A DNA stretch of 64,000 bases from Bacillus sp. FJAT-42315 (GCF_002797375.1 NZ_KZ454941.1:2932118-2996117), one strand, 5' to 3'; shown: positions 52,700-63,428, counted from the first letter of the stretch. Notes: a model not told the origin generated them from the letters alone. Numbers and translations are program-made.

Positions 52700-53782
52700 T
52701 TAATACGGTTTATCTTGATAAAAGTAGTTCGGTGTTTGAATCGTATCATCATATGGCTGGTGAAAAATGTGAGTTACAGCCGGTGAAATCGGTGGAATGA
52801 GCCACGTCCAATCTCCCGTTAATGCCCGCCCTTCCTGCTTCTCATTTTGTTCGAAAACTTTAAATTGCTGGGCTGCTGTGTGGTGATCGACAATACTGAC
52901 GCCCGCTTCTTTAAAAGAATGTAACACCGCCGCATTTAATTCAATCAGTGCACGATCCTTCCAAAGTGTAGAAGCTTTGCTCGTATTTAACTCCATTCGC
53001 TCGGCAATCACTGGAAGCAAATTATATCGAAATTCATCCGCTAAGTTACGCGCACCAATTTCCGTTCCCATATACCAGCCGTTAAATGGCGCAGACTTGT
53101 ATTCTAAACCGCCAATTTCTAATTTCATATCAGAAATAATGGGCACCGCATACCATTTTAAACCGAGCTCACGAAACCACGAAAATTCCGGGTGGACAAG
53201 TTCCACTTCCTTCATCAACTGACTAGGAGCTTGCTTCCACTTCGGTGACTCATTACCGATTTGTACGACCCATGGTAACAAATCAAAATCGGTTCCTTCT
53301 CCGCACCAACCTAATTTCTCACATTGTTCCGTAAATTCCACTGACGAAGGATCGCCCACAATTCCTGTCTCTGTTTCATAACCTGCATAACGAATTAATT
53401 GATGGTTCCAAAGCCGCACATCGTCTCGATTCGGCACAGTCGGCGAAAATATCGTAATGGTGGGGCGAATTTTGCCATCATTTGTGGCATAGTCAACATG
53501 CTGCTCAAGTGCTGTGAACACTTCCTCTTCCGTGCGTGCTTCCCTTTCATCAAACACATGTAGCGTTTGCCAAAACAAGCGACCGATACAACGATTGCTA
53601 TTGCGCCAAGCCATTCGCGCACCATGCACTAACTCTTCATATGTATGACTATAACTTCCCGTCGTTTCAATTTGCTCCTTAATCTCTTGCAAACGTTTTG
53701 TTCGTTCCATTTCCGACTTATTTAATTCTGGGTAACATTGTTTTATAAAAGCCTGCGCATCATTCCAAAGTTGCCTATTCAT
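52700..53782 (-). CDS. nos: Nitric oxide synthase, oxygenase domain
   Basis: Bacterial NOS of 360 aa; makes NO and citrulline from arginine using host reductases. Heme-thiolate Cys in [10 protein letters not shown]; substrate and pterin regions [20 protein letters not shown] and the C-terminal [18 protein letters not shown]. No reductase domain, as in other Bacilli. With hmp/nsrR it gives both NO production and detoxification. Confidence 0.95.
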   Translation of the reverse strand: MNRQLWNDAQAFIKQCYPELNKSEMERTKRLQEIKEQIETTGSYSHTYEELVHGARMAWRNSNRCIGRLFWQTLHVFDEREARTEEEVFTALEQHVDYATNDGKIRPTITIFSPTVPNRDDVRLWNHQLIRYAGYETETGIVGDPSSVEFTEQCEKLGWCGEGTDFDLLPWVVQIGNESPKWKQAPSQLMKEVELVHPEFSWFRELGLKWYAVPIISDMKLEIGGLEYKSAPFNGWYMGTEIGARNLADEFRYNLLPVIAERMELNTSKASTLWKDRALIELNAAVLHSFKEAGVSIVDHHTAAQQFKVFEQNEKQEGRALTGDWTWLIPPISPAVTHIFHQPYDDTIQTPNYFYQDKPY

Positions 53783-53869
53783 CCATGATCCACCTTCAAT
53801 AGATTACTTTTTACCGAAAGTATATCATTTTTTTCTTTAACAATCTTGCGACAACTTGTTGAAGAACGG

Positions 53870-54274
53870 TTACTTCTCTCGAATGATCTTAAACGTTCCT
53901 GTTCCTTTGCCAAGCAAACGCCCATCCGCATCTGTGATTTCCCCTTCAATAAAAGCAATTTTGTAGCCTTGCTGAAGGATGGTTGCTTCCGCAAATATTT
54001 CACCTGAAGATACACTAGCGAGAAAGTGAGTCGTTAAATTAGTCGTCACGCATTTTTCTTTTGTGACCGCCCGAAGCAGCATCCCTTGAATAAAGTCTAG
54101 CATCGTTGCATACACCCCTCCGTGCAGCGTGCCATTCGTATTCAATAATACATCTTTAATATTTAGCTTAATTTTTACCCGATCATCTTCAAACTCAACC
54201 ACTTCAAAGCCAATATGCTGAAAAAATACGTTATTCTCGAAATCCTCTTTAATAAACTGTAATGTTGTCGCCAT
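53870..54274 (-). CDS. PaaI-family thioesterase (hotdog fold)
   Basis: 134 aa. Hotdog features NTNGTLHGGVYATMLDFIQG (catalytic Asp in ATMLD) and ATILQQGYKIAFIEGEI. Likely hydrolyses an acyl- or aryl-CoA; substrate unknown. Ribosome site GGGGAG. Confidence 0.88.
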   Translation of the reverse strand: MATTLQFIKEDFENNVFFQHIGFEVVEFEDDRVKIKLNIKDVLLNTNGTLHGGVYATMLDFIQGMLLRAVTKEKCVTTNLTTHFLASVSSGEIFAEATILQQGYKIAFIEGEITDADGRLLGKGTGTFKIIREK

Positions 54275-54345
54275 GCTCTCCCCATCCTTTCTTCGTTCCT
54301 ACCTTTTTAATTCTTGAATCATATCGAAAAACCTGCAAAGATAAG

Positions 54346-54374
54346 AAAAAGCTACCTTATATAAGCAAGGTAGC
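54346..54374 (-). terminator. Terminator of the EamA transporter gene
   Basis: GCTACCTT / AAGGTAGC with an 8-nt loop, then TTTTT on the minus strand. Confidence 0.85.
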
Positions 54375-54375
54375 C

Positions 54376-55278
54376 TTAATTCGTATACACTCTCTTCGGA
54401 CGCGCCATTTTTCTTGAACGCCACTGTGGAACGGCCATTCCGATTAAAATCAATAACACCCCAGTTGTCTGCTCTGGCGTAATTTGTTCACCAAGAATGA
54501 GCATCGCTGATAAAATAGCCGCCGGTAATTCCGCCGCTCCAACAATTGTTGCCGTTCCAGAATCAATATGTGGGGTACCAATCGCAAAGAGAATCACTGG
54601 TAGAATGACACCGAACAGCGCAGCGAGTAGACCGTAGGCCCATAACCCGCCCGTGAGCGTTCCATCCACAATAAATGTAGGCGGTACAAAGAATAATACC
54701 GTCAAAAACCCTCCAACTGTAATCACTAAACTTCTTTGAATGGTCGGTACACCTTTTCCTGCTTTTCCGCTAAAGAAAATAAATAAAGCGAACGTAATCG
54801 CTGCTAAAAAACCGAACACAAGCCCTTTCGTCTGGCTCATCCAATCCATTTGACCAGAGATAAGACCTCCGGCTAACAACGTACCTCCCCAAAGAAAAAC
54901 GATCGAAATCAACTTTAAATTAGATGGCCAAGCTCTTAAATAAATAGACTCAATCACAATCCCGATCCAAGTAAATTGAAACAATAGAACAATCGCCATA
55001 GAAGCCGATAATTGTTCGATACTCGTCGCATAAAACACGCCGGTTAAGCTTAATAAAATTCCAACCCCCAACAATGAGCCCAGCTGTTTCATATTTAATT
55101 TCACTCGTTTCGTAAACCACACAACCACGAATAATAACAGCAATCCAAAAAAATATTGAGCACCAGTCGCCTGTTCTGCCTGATAACCCGCATTTGTTGT
55201 CAGTTTAACTAACGACGAATGCAAGCCATAGCTACAAGCTCCTAACAATACGAATAAAGAATAACGAAGCTGATTCAA
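54376..55278 (-). CDS. DMT-superfamily (EamA) transporter
   Basis: Ten-helix membrane protein of 300 aa with two EamA repeats (GACSYGLHSSLVKLTT; GFLAAITFALFIFFSGKAGK). Probably exports or imports a small metabolite; the substrate is unknown. The start is taken as TTG 55278 before NQLRYSLF, 8 bases after GGAGGAGG; an in-frame TTG 6 codons upstream overlaps the ribosome site. Confidence 0.88.
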   Translation of the reverse strand: MNQLRYSLFVLLGACSYGLHSSLVKLTTNAGYQAEQATGAQYFFGLLLLFVVVWFTKRVKLNMKQLGSLLGVGILLSLTGVFYATSIEQLSASMAIVLLFQFTWIGIVIESIYLRAWPSNLKLISIVFLWGGTLLAGGLISGQMDWMSQTKGLVFGFLAAITFALFIFFSGKAGKGVPTIQRSLVITVGGFLTVLFFVPPTFIVDGTLTGGLWAYGLLAALFGVILPVILFAIGTPHIDSGTATIVGAAELPAAILSAMLILGEQITPEQTTGVLLILIGMAVPQWRSRKMARPKRVYTN

Positions 55279-55444
55279 CTTCTTTTCCTCCTCCAATTAA
55301 TCGATCCGAATGTCAAATTAATGCAAGTATAGTCCTCTAATCCATGTTCATCAATGGCTTTTAATAAAGTTCTAAAACTCAGAAACTTCTCATTTCACAT
55401 GCTATTTTCACAATATAAATTAAATAAATATTCTAAATATTCTC

Positions 55445-55473
55445 TTGACTCTTTCTGTCACAACCGCTATGAT
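55445..55473 (+). promoter_or_regulatory. SigA promoter of the yitJ-metH operon
   Basis: TTGACT, 17-bp spacer, TATGAT (55468-55473), ~25 bases before the riboswitch. Confidence 0.75.
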
Positions 55474-55497
55474 GTTTCTATCAATTAAATAATGTAT

Positions 55498-55609
55498 TTC
55501 TTATCAAGAGAAGCCGAGGGTACTGGCCCTAGGACGCTTCAGCAACCAGCCGATGATCGGTCCGGTGCTAACTCCAGCAAACGATTTTATTCGTTTGACA
55601 GATAAGAAG
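55498..55609 (+). promoter_or_regulatory. SAM-I (S-box) riboswitch
   Basis: Contains the S-box signatures: CTTATCAAGAGAAGCCGAGG, GGACGCTTCAGCAACC, GGTGCTAACTCC and the closing P1 strand AGATAAGAAG. When SAM is bound the downstream terminator forms and yitJ-metH are switched off. Confidence 0.95.
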
Positions 55610-55629
55610 GAATAGCGATCGTTAATGAC

Positions 55630-55666
55630 AACGCCTTCTTATTTTTTAAGAAGGCGTTTTTTATTT
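55630..55666 (+). terminator. Riboswitch-controlled terminator
   Basis: AACGCCTTCTTA / TAAGAAGGCGTT with a T-run, between the S-box and yitJ. The left side can pair with the P1 3' strand (GATAAGAAGG), giving the antiterminator. Confidence 0.9.
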
Positions 55667-55683
55667 TAGAGAGGGTGAATACA

Positions 55684-57549
55684 ATGAACATTTTAGATCG
55701 ATTGAAACATGAGGTGCTAACGGCGGACGGAGCGATGGGAACATTACTTTATTCATATGGAATTGACTTTTGCTATGAAGAATTAAATGTGGAAAAACGA
55801 GAAGTGATTGAACAAATTCATCTTGAGTATATTAAAGCGGGGGCCGATGTCATTCAGACAAACTCCTACGGGGCCAATGCTCATAAACTAGCACGCTATG
55901 GCTTGGAGCATCGCGTACAACAATTCAACAAAGCTTCGATGCAAATTGCGAAAAAAGCAGCATCCCCAAATGGGCGCTTCGTGTTAGGAACGATTGGCGG
56001 CATCCGCGGGATGAGAAAAAATAGCGTGACATTAACGGAAATTGAAACGGCAATTCGTGAACAAGCGGACAGCCTTTTGTCCGAACAACCAGATGGCCTC
56101 CTGTTTGAAACGTATTATGATTTTGATGAATTAACGACAGTGTTAAAAACGGTTCGTCGTCTGACCGATCTCCCACTCATTGCCCAAGTGTCGATGCATG
56201 AGCCCGGTGTACTCCAAAACGGGATGGCTCTAAATCAGGCACTTCATCATCTCGAAGGTTTAGGAGCAGACGTCGTTGGAGTGAACTGCCGACTCGGTCC
56301 TCACCATACGATTCAAGCGTTAGAAGAAGTGGTCTTGCCGGAAAAAGCCTTCCTATCGGCTTATCCAAACGCTAGTCTACTAGATGTCGAGGACGGGCGA
56401 ATCGTCTATGAATCAGAAGCCGATTACTTCGGGCAAGCGGCAGTCAAACTGCGCAATGAAGGGGTTCGCTTAATCGGTGGATGCTGTGGAACGACGCCAA
56501 AGCATATCGAAGCGACGAAAAAAGCATTAGCTTCTCTCCCACCGATTACCGAAAAAAAAGTAAAAACAAAACAACCCATTATTATTAAAGAAACGACCGT
56601 TCCGCCTACTCCACGCCTACATGAAAAAGTGAAAACGGAACGAACGATTATTGTTGAACTAGATACACCGAAACAGCTAGATACCAATGCTTATATCGAA
56701 GGAGCGAAAGCGTTGCACGAAACAGGCATCGCCGCTGTTACGATGGCCGATAACTCGCTCGCTTCTCCACGAGTAAGTAACCTTGCGATCGCGTCTTTAT
56801 TGAAAATGAATCATCATATTCGACCGCTCGTCCACATTACATGCCGCGATCGCAATTTGATCGGGCTGCAATCACATTTAATGGGCTTACACGCACTAGG
56901 CTTGCATGACGTACTAGCAATCACTGGCGACCCCACAAAAATTGGCGACTTCCCTGGGGCGACTTCGGTCTATGACGTATCGAGCTTAGAGCTCATTCAA
57001 TTGATTAAGCGAATGAATGAAGGCATTTCTTTTTCCGGGAAGCCATTTAAACAAAAAGCCAACTTTTCCGTTGCCGCCGCCTTTAACCCAAATGTGCGTG
57101 TGCTTGACCGCGCAGTGAAGCGATTAGAGAAAAAAATCGAATGCGGAGCGGATTATTTTATTACTCAGCCCGTATTTACAAAGGAGAAAATCATCGAGGT
57201 GTACGAAGCGACGAAGCATTTGCCAACACCTATTTTTATCGGCATTATGCCTTTAACAAGTTCAAGAAATGCTGAGTTTCTTCATCACGAAGTGCCTGGT
57301 ATTAAATTGTCGGATGAAACATTGAAACGCATGAAAGCTTGCGAAGGAGATCGGGAAGCTTCCGTTCGTGAAGGCGTCACCATCGCAAAGGAGCTGATCG
57401 ACACAGCGGCAGAGCTGTTTAACGGCATTTATTTAATCACACCGTTCTTGCGATACGAAATGTCGCTTCAACTCATCGAATATATTCAACAGCTCGATGG
57501 AAAAACAAACGAAAGAGGGATTTCTCATGTCCAACCGACATCTAATTGA
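55684..57549 (+). CDS. yitJ: Bifunctional homocysteine S-methyltransferase / methylenetetrahydrofolate reductase
   Basis: 621 aa. N-terminal homocysteine methyltransferase domain (~1-285) with TADGAMGTLLYSYG and zinc ligands Cys in GVNCRLGP and [12 protein letters not shown]-terminal MetF-like reductase (~325-600) with LLAITGDPT-type motif VLAITGDPTKIGD and YFITQPVFT. Supplies methyl groups for methionine. ATG 55684 follows GAGAGGG; its last 23 bases overlap metH. Confidence 0.92.
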   Translation: MNILDRLKHEVLTADGAMGTLLYSYGIDFCYEELNVEKREVIEQIHLEYIKAGADVIQTNSYGANAHKLARYGLEHRVQQFNKASMQIAKKAASPNGRFVLGTIGGIRGMRKNSVTLTEIETAIREQADSLLSEQPDGLLFETYYDFDELTTVLKTVRRLTDLPLIAQVSMHEPGVLQNGMALNQALHHLEGLGADVVGVNCRLGPHHTIQALEEVVLPEKAFLSAYPNASLLDVEDGRIVYESEADYFGQAAVKLRNEGVRLIGGCCGTTPKHIEATKKALASLPPITEKKVKTKQPIIIKETTVPPTPRLHEKVKTERTIIVELDTPKQLDTNAYIEGAKALHETGIAAVTMADNSLASPRVSNLAIASLLKMNHHIRPLVHITCRDRNLIGLQSHLMGLHALGLHDVLAITGDPTKIGDFPGATSVYDVSSLELIQLIKRMNEGISFSGKPFKQKANFSVAAAFNPNVRVLDRAVKRLEKKIECGADYFITQPVFTKEKIIEVYEATKHLPTPIFIGIMPLTSSRNAEFLHHEVPGIKLSDETLKRMKACEGDREASVREGVTIAKELIDTAAELFNGIYLITPFLRYEMSLQLIEYIQQLDGKTNERGISHVQPTSN

Positions 57550-60500
57550 ACAAGAATTAGAAAAACGCATACTCATCATTGACGGGGCGATGGGAACGAT
57601 GCTTCAGCAAGCCAACTTAACCGCCAAGGACTTCGGTGGCGAACACTATGAAGGCTGCAATGAATATTTAAATATGACCGCCCCTGATGTAATTGATCGC
57701 ATTCACCGAGCATATCTTGAAGCCGGTACTGATATTATCGAAACGAATTCCTTTGGCGGAACGGAGCTTGTGTTAAATGAATATGATCTCGGGGAGCATA
57801 CGTATGAAATCAATCGACGTGCCGCAGAAATTGCCCGCCGATGCGCCGATGATTTTTCAACACCTGATCACCCGCGCTTCGTTGCTGGAGCGATTGGACC
57901 TACAACAAAGACATTGTCTGTCACAGGTGGCATCGACTTTGAAACTTTAAGCAAAGATTTCGAGCTCCAAGCAACGGCGCTAATTGATGGCGGTGCTGAC
58001 TTAATTTTAATGGAAACGAGTCAGGATATGCTCAACGTCAAAGCGGGAACGCTCGGGATTCAACGCGCGTTTGAAAAGACAGGAAAAACGCTCCCTGTCA
58101 TGATTTCCGGCACAATTGAACCGATGGGAACAACGCTTGCTGGACAAAATATTGAAGCGTTCTATATTTCGATCGAGCATATTCATCCGCTCTCTGTCGG
58201 CTTAAACTGTGCGACTGGACCAGAATTTATGACCGATCATATCCGCTCCCTTTCCGCTTTATCAAAAGGCTTTGTTAGCTGTTATCCAAATGCCGGGCTT
58301 CCAGATGAAGAAGGCTGTTATCATGAATCGCCAGACTCTTTAGCACAAAAGCTCAAAGGCTTTGCGGAAAAAGGCTGGCTTAATATCGTTGGCGGATGCT
58401 GCGGGACAACGCCTGACCATATTCGAGCGATGAAGGAAGCGGTCAAGGACCTCCCTCCTCGCCCGCGTCCAGAACATCCCCATGACCATGCCGTCTCAGG
58501 GATTGAGCCGCTTTTATACGATGACACAATGAGACCATTATTTATCGGAGAACGAACGAACGTGATTGGCTCACGAAAATTTAAACGCCTAATTATTGAA
58601 GGCAAATTTGAAGAGGCAGCGGAAATCGCCCGTGCCCAAGTAAAAGGCGGCGCCCATGTTATCGACATTTGTCTAGCCAACCCGGATCGCGATGAGCTTG
58701 AGGATATGGAAAACTTCATGCAAGAGGTCGTGAAAAAAGTCAAAGTGCCACTCGTCATCGATTCGACAGATGAAAAAGTGATTGAAAAAGCACTGAAATA
58801 TTCACAAGGAAAAGCGATCATTAACTCGATTAACTTAGAAGACGGTGAAGAACGATTTGAAGCGGTCCTTCCGCTCGTCAAAAAATACGGAGCGGCGGTT
58901 GTCGTCGGTACGATTGACGAAATTGGCATGGCTGTATCTCGCGACCGAAAATTAGAAGTCGCTATTCGCTCGTATGACCTGCTCGTTAATAAATGGGGAG
59001 TTGCTCCTGAGGATATTATTTTTGACCCGCTCGTCTTCCCTGTTGGCACTGGTGATGAGCAATACATCGGTTCCGCTGAAGAAACGATTGAGGGTATTCG
59101 ATTAATTAAAGAAAAACTACCAAAAGCTTTAACAGTTCTCGGTGTGAGCAATGTGTCTTTCGGTCTCCCTCCTGTCGGCCGCGAAGTACTGAATGCCGTC
59201 TATTTATATCATTGTACGCAGGCTGGTCTCGATTACGCGATCGTCAATACGGAAAAATTAGAACGTTTCGCTTCGATTCCACAAGGTGAGATCGAACTAG
59301 CGGAAAAGCTGTTATTTCATACGAATGATGACACGTTAGCCGCTTTCACCGATTTTTACCGCGATAAGAAAAAGGAGAAAAAAGAAGAAGATATTCCGAA
59401 AACGGTACCGGAACGGCTTGCTTATTACGTTGTTGAGGGAACGAAAGAAGGCTTAATCCCTGATTTGGAAGCGGCATTAACGATGTATGATACCCCGCTT
59501 GATATTATTAATGGTCCACTCATGAAAGGAATGGCCGAGGTCGGTCGATTATTTAATGACAACCAATTAATCGTCGCCGAAGTATTGCAAAGTGCTGAAG
59601 TGATGAAAGCAGCCGTCGCCTTTTTAGAACCATATATGGAAAAGAAAGAAAATGACAATGGCAAAGGAAAAGTCGTCCTTGCTACCGTCAAAGGGGATGT
59701 GCATGACATTGGAAAAAATCTCGTCGATATTATTTTAAGCAATAACGGCTTTAAAGTAGTCGATCTTGGCATTAAAGTAACACCGTCGGAATTAATTGAA
59801 GCGATTAAAAAGGAAAATCCTGATATGGTCGGTCTGTCTGGATTACTCGTCAAATCAGCCCAGCAAATGGTGTTGACCGCTCAGGATATGAAAGCGGCTA
59901 GCATTGATGTGCCGATTTTAGTTGGAGGTGCCGCCCTCTCTCGCCGCTTCACCGAGACAAAAATTTCGCCAGAATATACCGGCCCTGTTTTATACGCAAA
60001 AGATGCGATGGATGGACTATCGATTGCTAGTCGCCTGCAAAATGAAGAGGAAAAGTCACAGCTATTAAATGAACTTTCCGAAAAACAGGAAAAACGAAAA
60101 GAAATTGAAGCGTACCGCGAAACAGCAAAGCCGGCGGTTGCTGTATTAAATAAGCCGGTAAAAACAGTACGGCAAGATGCTCCTGTCTATCAGCCGCGCG
60201 ACTTACGAAAGCATATTCAGCGCGACTATCCAGTTGCCCATTTAAAGCCGTATATCAATATGCAAACATTGATCGGTCACCACCTCGGCTTAAAAGGAAA
60301 AATAGACAAATTGCTCACTGAAAAAGATGAACGCGCGATTCTATTAAAAGAAACCGTCGATGAATTTTCACAAGATGGCCTGCTAAAAACCGCGAGCGTC
60401 TATCAATTTTTTCCCGCTCAATCGGACGGAGATGATGTCATCATTTACGACCCAGCGGATGCTAAAACAGAAATCGAACGCTTCACCTTCCCGCGGCAGC

Positions 60501-60970
60501 AAAAAGAGCCATTCCTTTGCCTAGCCGATTATTTAAAACCTGTTGACAGCGGCGAAATCGATTACGTTGGTTTGTTCGTCGTCACGGCTGGCTTCGATGT
60601 TCGTAATCAAGCCGCCAAATTTAAAGAAAAAGGCGAATTCCTGCAAAGTCATGCGATCCAGTCTACGGCGTTAGAACTTGCGGAAGGCTTTGCTGAACGC
60701 ATCCACCAAGAAATGCGCGACCAATGGGGCTTCCCAGATCCCATCGACTTCACAATGAGAGAACGCTTCGCCGCCAAATACCAAGGCCAGCGCTTCTCCT
60801 TTGGTTACCCGGCCTGTCCGAACTTAGAAGACCAAACAAAACTATTTAAACTATTGCAACCAGAAGACATCGGCGTCCACCTCACCGAAGGCTACATGAT
60901 GGAACCCGAAGCAAGCGTATCCGCCATCGTATTCGCCCACCCAGACGCAAGATACTTTAATGTGGAATAA
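57527..60970 (+). CDS. metH: Cobalamin-dependent methionine synthase MetH
   Basis: 1147 aa, all four modules. Homocysteine domain ([22 protein letters not shown], ~1-320); pterin/CH3-THF domain ([15 protein letters not shown], ~345-600); B12-binding cap and Rossmann domain with the cobalt-ligating His in [13 protein letters not shown] (~735); AdoMet reactivation domain ending [17 protein letters not shown] 57527 lies after AAAGAGGG, inside yitJ. Needs cobalamin; no uptake or synthesis genes lie in the window. Confidence 0.95.
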   Translation: MSNRHLIEQELEKRILIIDGAMGTMLQQANLTAKDFGGEHYEGCNEYLNMTAPDVIDRIHRAYLEAGTDIIETNSFGGTELVLNEYDLGEHTYEINRRAAEIARRCADDFSTPDHPRFVAGAIGPTTKTLSVTGGIDFETLSKDFELQATALIDGGADLILMETSQDMLNVKAGTLGIQRAFEKTGKTLPVMISGTIEPMGTTLAGQNIEAFYISIEHIHPLSVGLNCATGPEFMTDHIRSLSALSKGFVSCYPNAGLPDEEGCYHESPDSLAQKLKGFAEKGWLNIVGGCCGTTPDHIRAMKEAVKDLPPRPRPEHPHDHAVSGIEPLLYDDTMRPLFIGERTNVIGSRKFKRLIIEGKFEEAAEIARAQVKGGAHVIDICLANPDRDELEDMENFMQEVVKKVKVPLVIDSTDEKVIEKALKYSQGKAIINSINLEDGEERFEAVLPLVKKYGAAVVVGTIDEIGMAVSRDRKLEVAIRSYDLLVNKWGVAPEDIIFDPLVFPVGTGDEQYIGSAEETIEGIRLIKEKLPKALTVLGVSNVSFGLPPVGREVLNAVYLYHCTQAGLDYAIVNTEKLERFASIPQGEIELAEKLLFHTNDDTLAAFTDFYRDKKKEKKEEDIPKTVPERLAYYVVEGTKEGLIPDLEAALTMYDTPLDIINGPLMKGMAEVGRLFNDNQLIVAEVLQSAEVMKAAVAFLEPYMEKKENDNGKGKVVLATVKGDVHDIGKNLVDIILSNNGFKVVDLGIKVTPSELIEAIKKENPDMVGLSGLLVKSAQQMVLTAQDMKAASIDVPILVGGAALSRRFTETKISPEYTGPVLYAKDAMDGLSIASRLQNEEEKSQLLNELSEKQEKRKEIEAYRETAKPAVAVLNKPVKTVRQDAPVYQPRDLRKHIQRDYPVAHLKPYINMQTLIGHHLGLKGKIDKLLTEKDERAILLKETVDEFSQDGLLKTASVYQFFPAQSDGDDVIIYDPADAKTEIERFTFPRQQKEPFLCLADYLKPVDSGEIDYVGLFVVTAGFDVRNQAAKFKEKGEFLQSHAIQSTALELAEGFAERIHQEMRDQWGFPDPIDFTMRERFAAKYQGQRFSFGYPACPNLEDQTKLFKLLQPEDIGVHLTEGYMMEPEASVSAIVFAHPDARYFNVE

Positions 60971-61140
60971 CGAAAGGCGAAAGCGGCTGTTTAGACTCGG
61001 CAGACATCAGGCGGACCGTCTAAGTGGTGTTTTTTGCCACATAGACGTGACGACTTATGTCCGAGAGTCTAGCCGCTGGAGCTAGACAATAACGAAAGGC
61101 GAAAGGCGCTGTTCAGCGACGTATGGACTGAAGCGATCGG
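60971..61140 (+). repeat. Palindromic interspersed element B, full copy plus 5' partial copy
   Basis: Full copy 60971-61088, starting CGAAAGGCGAAAGCGGCT and ending CCGCTGGAGCTAGACA; partial copy of its start at 61089-61140. Stem AGCGGCT-gttt-AGACT / AGTCT-AGCCGCT; inner stems GTCTAAGTGG/CCACATAGAC and GACAT/ATGTC. Begins right at the metH stop. Confidence 0.8.
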
Positions 61141-61154
61141 ATCGAGATACTGGA

Positions 61155-61190
61155 TAAAAAAAGCAGACACTCTTTTGTCTGCTTTTTTTC
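61155..61190 (+). terminator. Terminator downstream of metH
   Basis: AAAGCAGACA / TGTCTGCTTT, flanked by A7 and T7. Terminates the yitJ-metH transcript after the repeat element. Confidence 0.88.
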
Positions 61191-61238
61191 GTATAAGTAC
61201 AGATTTTCGACTCACACTAATCATAAGGAGATGATACT

Positions 61239-61409
61239 ATGAAAAAGAAATTAAAACTAACTGAACCAATTTCACACGATCCACAAATCACGATTCATTC
61301 TGACGTCAAAAAATCGCTCGGTGACTCAGTAGACCAGTACGAAGATTTAAAAGACGCTAATGAAATACTAGCTAGCAAAGAAATCGGGCAGCAAAATGAA
61401 AATTTATAA
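61239..61409 (+). CDS. Small hypothetical protein (56 aa)
   Basis: ATG 8 bases after AAGGAG. Sequence opens MKKKLKLTEPISHDPQITIH and ends SKEIGQQNENL. Charged and soluble; not recognised. The good ribosome site and codon use suggest a real gene. It is convergent with repeat array 5. Confidence 0.6.
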   Translation: MKKKLKLTEPISHDPQITIHSDVKKSLGDSVDQYEDLKDANEILASKEIGQQNENL

Positions 61410-61435
61410 AGTAGCTTTTTAGAGACGGCTTGGCG

Positions 61436-61668
61436 TTCTTTGACCTTACTACTGCTTTCTTCCACTTTCTGCTCGTTTCTTTGACCTTGCCAGCGCTTTC
61501 TTCCACTTTCTGCTCGTTTCTTTGACCTTGCCAGCGCTTTCTTCCACTTTTTACTCGTTTCTTTGACCTTGCCAATACTTTCTTCCACTTTTTACTTATT
61601 TCTTTGACCTTGCCAACGCTTTCTTCCACTTTCCAATCATTCACTTAACCTTACGAGCACTTTCTTCA
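61436..61668 (-). repeat. 41-bp-period tandem array, locus 5
   Basis: On the minus strand, about 5.5 periods of TCAAAGAA-ACGAGCAGAAAG and TGGAAGAA-AGCGCTGGCAAGG. The complementary cores recur at 61436, 61477, 61518, 61559 and 61600, exactly 41 bp apart. The array begins within the stop codon of the pentapeptide gene (TGAAGAAA) and reads in sense. The two antisense-looking ORFs here are repeat products. Confidence 0.92.
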
Positions 61669-62304
61669 TTTAATATTCAAGCCCAATAATCGAGAAAAAG
61701 CGATAGCCTGTTCTTCAGACACGGTACATCCTGCTAATTTCTCTGCTGAGACCTTAAGTTCGTGAAATTCACAGCTACTCAGGTCGATTCCATTAAGTGA
61801 CGTGCCTTCAAAGTTTGCTTCATCTAAATTGCATTGATTAAACTCGACTTTATCCAACTGACATTCATAAAAATCCCCACTTTGAATGGCACATTGTTGA
61901 AACTTCACCTGCTTCAATTTTGCATAACCAAACGAAGCTAATCTTGCCTGACACTCTTCAAACACGACATTACGCAACACCGCATCTGCAAAATTCAAAC
62001 CCAATAATTTAGAGTTTTTAAACTCGACTCGATGAACACTTCCATTGCAAAATTCGGTATTGGACAAATCGCATTTATCAAAAATAACATCAACCAATTC
62101 AACAAATCGAAAGTTCACATCAATGAAAGAAACATTTTCGAAAACGACTTGATCAAATTGGATTCGCTCAATCTCTTCCCCGACAATGGAGCAATCACGG
62201 ATCACGCATTTCTTAAAATAGTGCTCTTCTTTTAAATCATTAAACTCAACTGAAGTTACATTTTGCGGGATTTTCGGTTGGTGAATTTTAAATAGATTAG
62301 TCAT
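61666..62304 (-). CDS. Pentapeptide-repeat protein
   Basis: 212 aa, right-handed beta-helix predicted from A(D/N)LxX-type repeats (NFADAVLRNVVFEECQARLA, EANFEGTSLNGIDLSSCEF). Length and repeat style resemble Qnr/MfpA-like DNA-gyrase-binding proteins, but no such activity can be claimed. Its stop codon starts repeat array 5. Confidence 0.82.
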   Translation of the reverse strand: MTNLFKIHQPKIPQNVTSVEFNDLKEEHYFKKCVIRDCSIVGEEIERIQFDQVVFENVSFIDVNFRFVELVDVIFDKCDLSNTEFCNGSVHRVEFKNSKLLGLNFADAVLRNVVFEECQARLASFGYAKLKQVKFQQCAIQSGDFYECQLDKVEFNQCNLDEANFEGTSLNGIDLSSCEFHELKVSAEKLAGCTVSEEQAIAFSRLLGLNIK

Positions 62305-62433
62305 TTAATCGCCTACTTTCCTAAAGAAATACATACTATGTCTAAAAATTGATATAGTGTAAAAGGGCTACTAACTGTAGAACTGAGCTGTTTAAATTTA
62401 TAGTACTCTTTTTCAATCATATTTTGTTTCTCC

Positions 62434-62462
62434 TTGTATTGTATAACATTGTGTGATATGTT
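62434..62462 (+). promoter_or_regulatory. Probable promoter of the cold-shock gene with long leader
   Basis: TTGTAT, 17-bp spacer, TATGTT (62457-62462). It would give a ~110-nt 5' leader with hairpins CTTCC/GGAAG (~62508) and GTGTG/CACAC (~62550), as usual for csp mRNAs. Confidence 0.5.
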
Positions 62463-62579
62463 TAAGAAGAATTATTTTTGTTCAGTAAGGATTGATAAGT
62501 GTTACAACTTTCCGTCTGGAAGATTTTAGAGCAAGGATAGTAACAAAATGTGTGTACAGCACACGAGGAGGAAACAATA

Positions 62580-62780
62580 ATGGAACAAGGTAAAGTGAAA
62601 TGGTTTAATGCAGAAAAAGGTTTTGGATTCATCGAACGTGAAGGCGGAGACGATGTATTCGTTCACTTCTCAGCTATCCAAGGTGAAGGCTACAAATCTT
62701 TAGACGAAGGTCAAGCTGTAACATTTGATATCGAACAAGGTCAACGTGGATTACAAGCGACTAACGTTCAAAAAGCATAA
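62580..62780 (+). CDS. cspD: Cold-shock protein (CspB/CspD family)
   Basis: 66-aa single-strand nucleic-acid-binding protein. RNP1 KGFGFIE and RNP2 VFVHF are intact. ATG 62580 follows GAGGAGG; 10 upstream codons belong to the leader. Acts as an RNA chaperone. CspD versus CspB cannot be settled by eye. Confidence 0.9.
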   Translation: MEQGKVKWFNAEKGFGFIEREGGDDVFVHFSAIQGEGYKSLDEGQAVTFDIEQGQRGLQATNVQKA

Positions 62781-62795
62781 TTGCTACCATATATA

Positions 62796-62826
62796 AACAG
62801 ACTCTACACGTAGAGTCTGTTTTTTC
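62796..62826 (+). terminator. Terminator of the cold-shock gene
   Basis: AAACAGACTCTAC / GTAGAGTCTGTTT followed by T. Confidence 0.9.
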
Positions 62827-62845
62827 GTTTTCATAGAACAATAAA

Positions 62846-62876
62846 AAAAACCCTACTCACAAATGAATAGGGTTTA
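62846..62876 (-). terminator. Terminator of queF
   Basis: AAACCCTA / TAGGGTTT with a short loop, then eight T on the minus strand. Confidence 0.8.
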
Positions 62877-62930
62877 TCGAAACAAGTTAACGTTAGTGTA
62901 GCATAGTCCCCTTACCATCACTAATCATTT

Positions 62931-63428
62931 TTATCGATTGTCAATCTTCTCCGGATACAAATCATGATTCATCATGCGGTATTCGGCCATTTGCTCATAT
63001 TTTGTTCCTGGACGGCCCCAGTTTGTATACGGGTCAATGGAAATCCCGCCACGTGGCGTAAATTTGCCCCAAACTTCGATGTAGCGTGGGTTCATGAGTT
63101 CAATTAGATCATTCATAATGATGTTCATGCAGTCCTCATGGAAGTCGCCGTGATTGCGGAAGCTAAATAAATAGAGCTTTAACGCTTTACTTTCCACCAT
63201 TTTCACATCTGGAATATAGCTGATATAAATCGTCGCAAAATCCGGTTGTCCGGTCATTGGACATAGACTCGTGAATTCCGGACAATTGAATTTCACGAAG
63301 TAATCACGATTTTGGTGCTTGTTATCGAATGTTTCGAGAATGGATGGATCGTAAGCAAATTTATATGTGGTCCCTTGATTTCCTAAAAGGGTGATGTCTT
63401 GTAATTCGTCTTCTTTTCTTCCTGCCAT
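62931..63428 (-). CDS. queF: NADPH-dependent preQ0 reductase QueF
   Basis: Reduces 7-cyano-7-deazaguanine to preQ1 in queuosine synthesis. 165 aa, single-domain Bacillus type. Catalytic Cys in [38 protein letters not shown] 63428 follows AAGGAGGAG; 18 upstream codons are rejected. No preQ1 riboswitch seen upstream. Confidence 0.95.
   Translation of the reverse strand: MAGRKEDELQDITLLGNQGTTYKFAYDPSILETFDNKHQNRDYFVKFNCPEFTSLCPMTGQPDFATIYISYIPDVKMVESKALKLYLFSFRNHGDFHEDCMNIIMNDLIELMNPRYIEVWGKFTPRGGISIDPYTNWGRPGTKYEQMAEYRMMNHDLYPEKIDNR

Noticed and set aside
58321-59151. 276-aa minus-strand ORF inside metH
   Set aside because: Antisense shadow of a clear MetH coding sequence.
61295-61644. Two minus-strand ORFs with WKKALARSKK-type repeats
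   Set aside because: Products of repeat array 5; no ribosome site or conserved fold.
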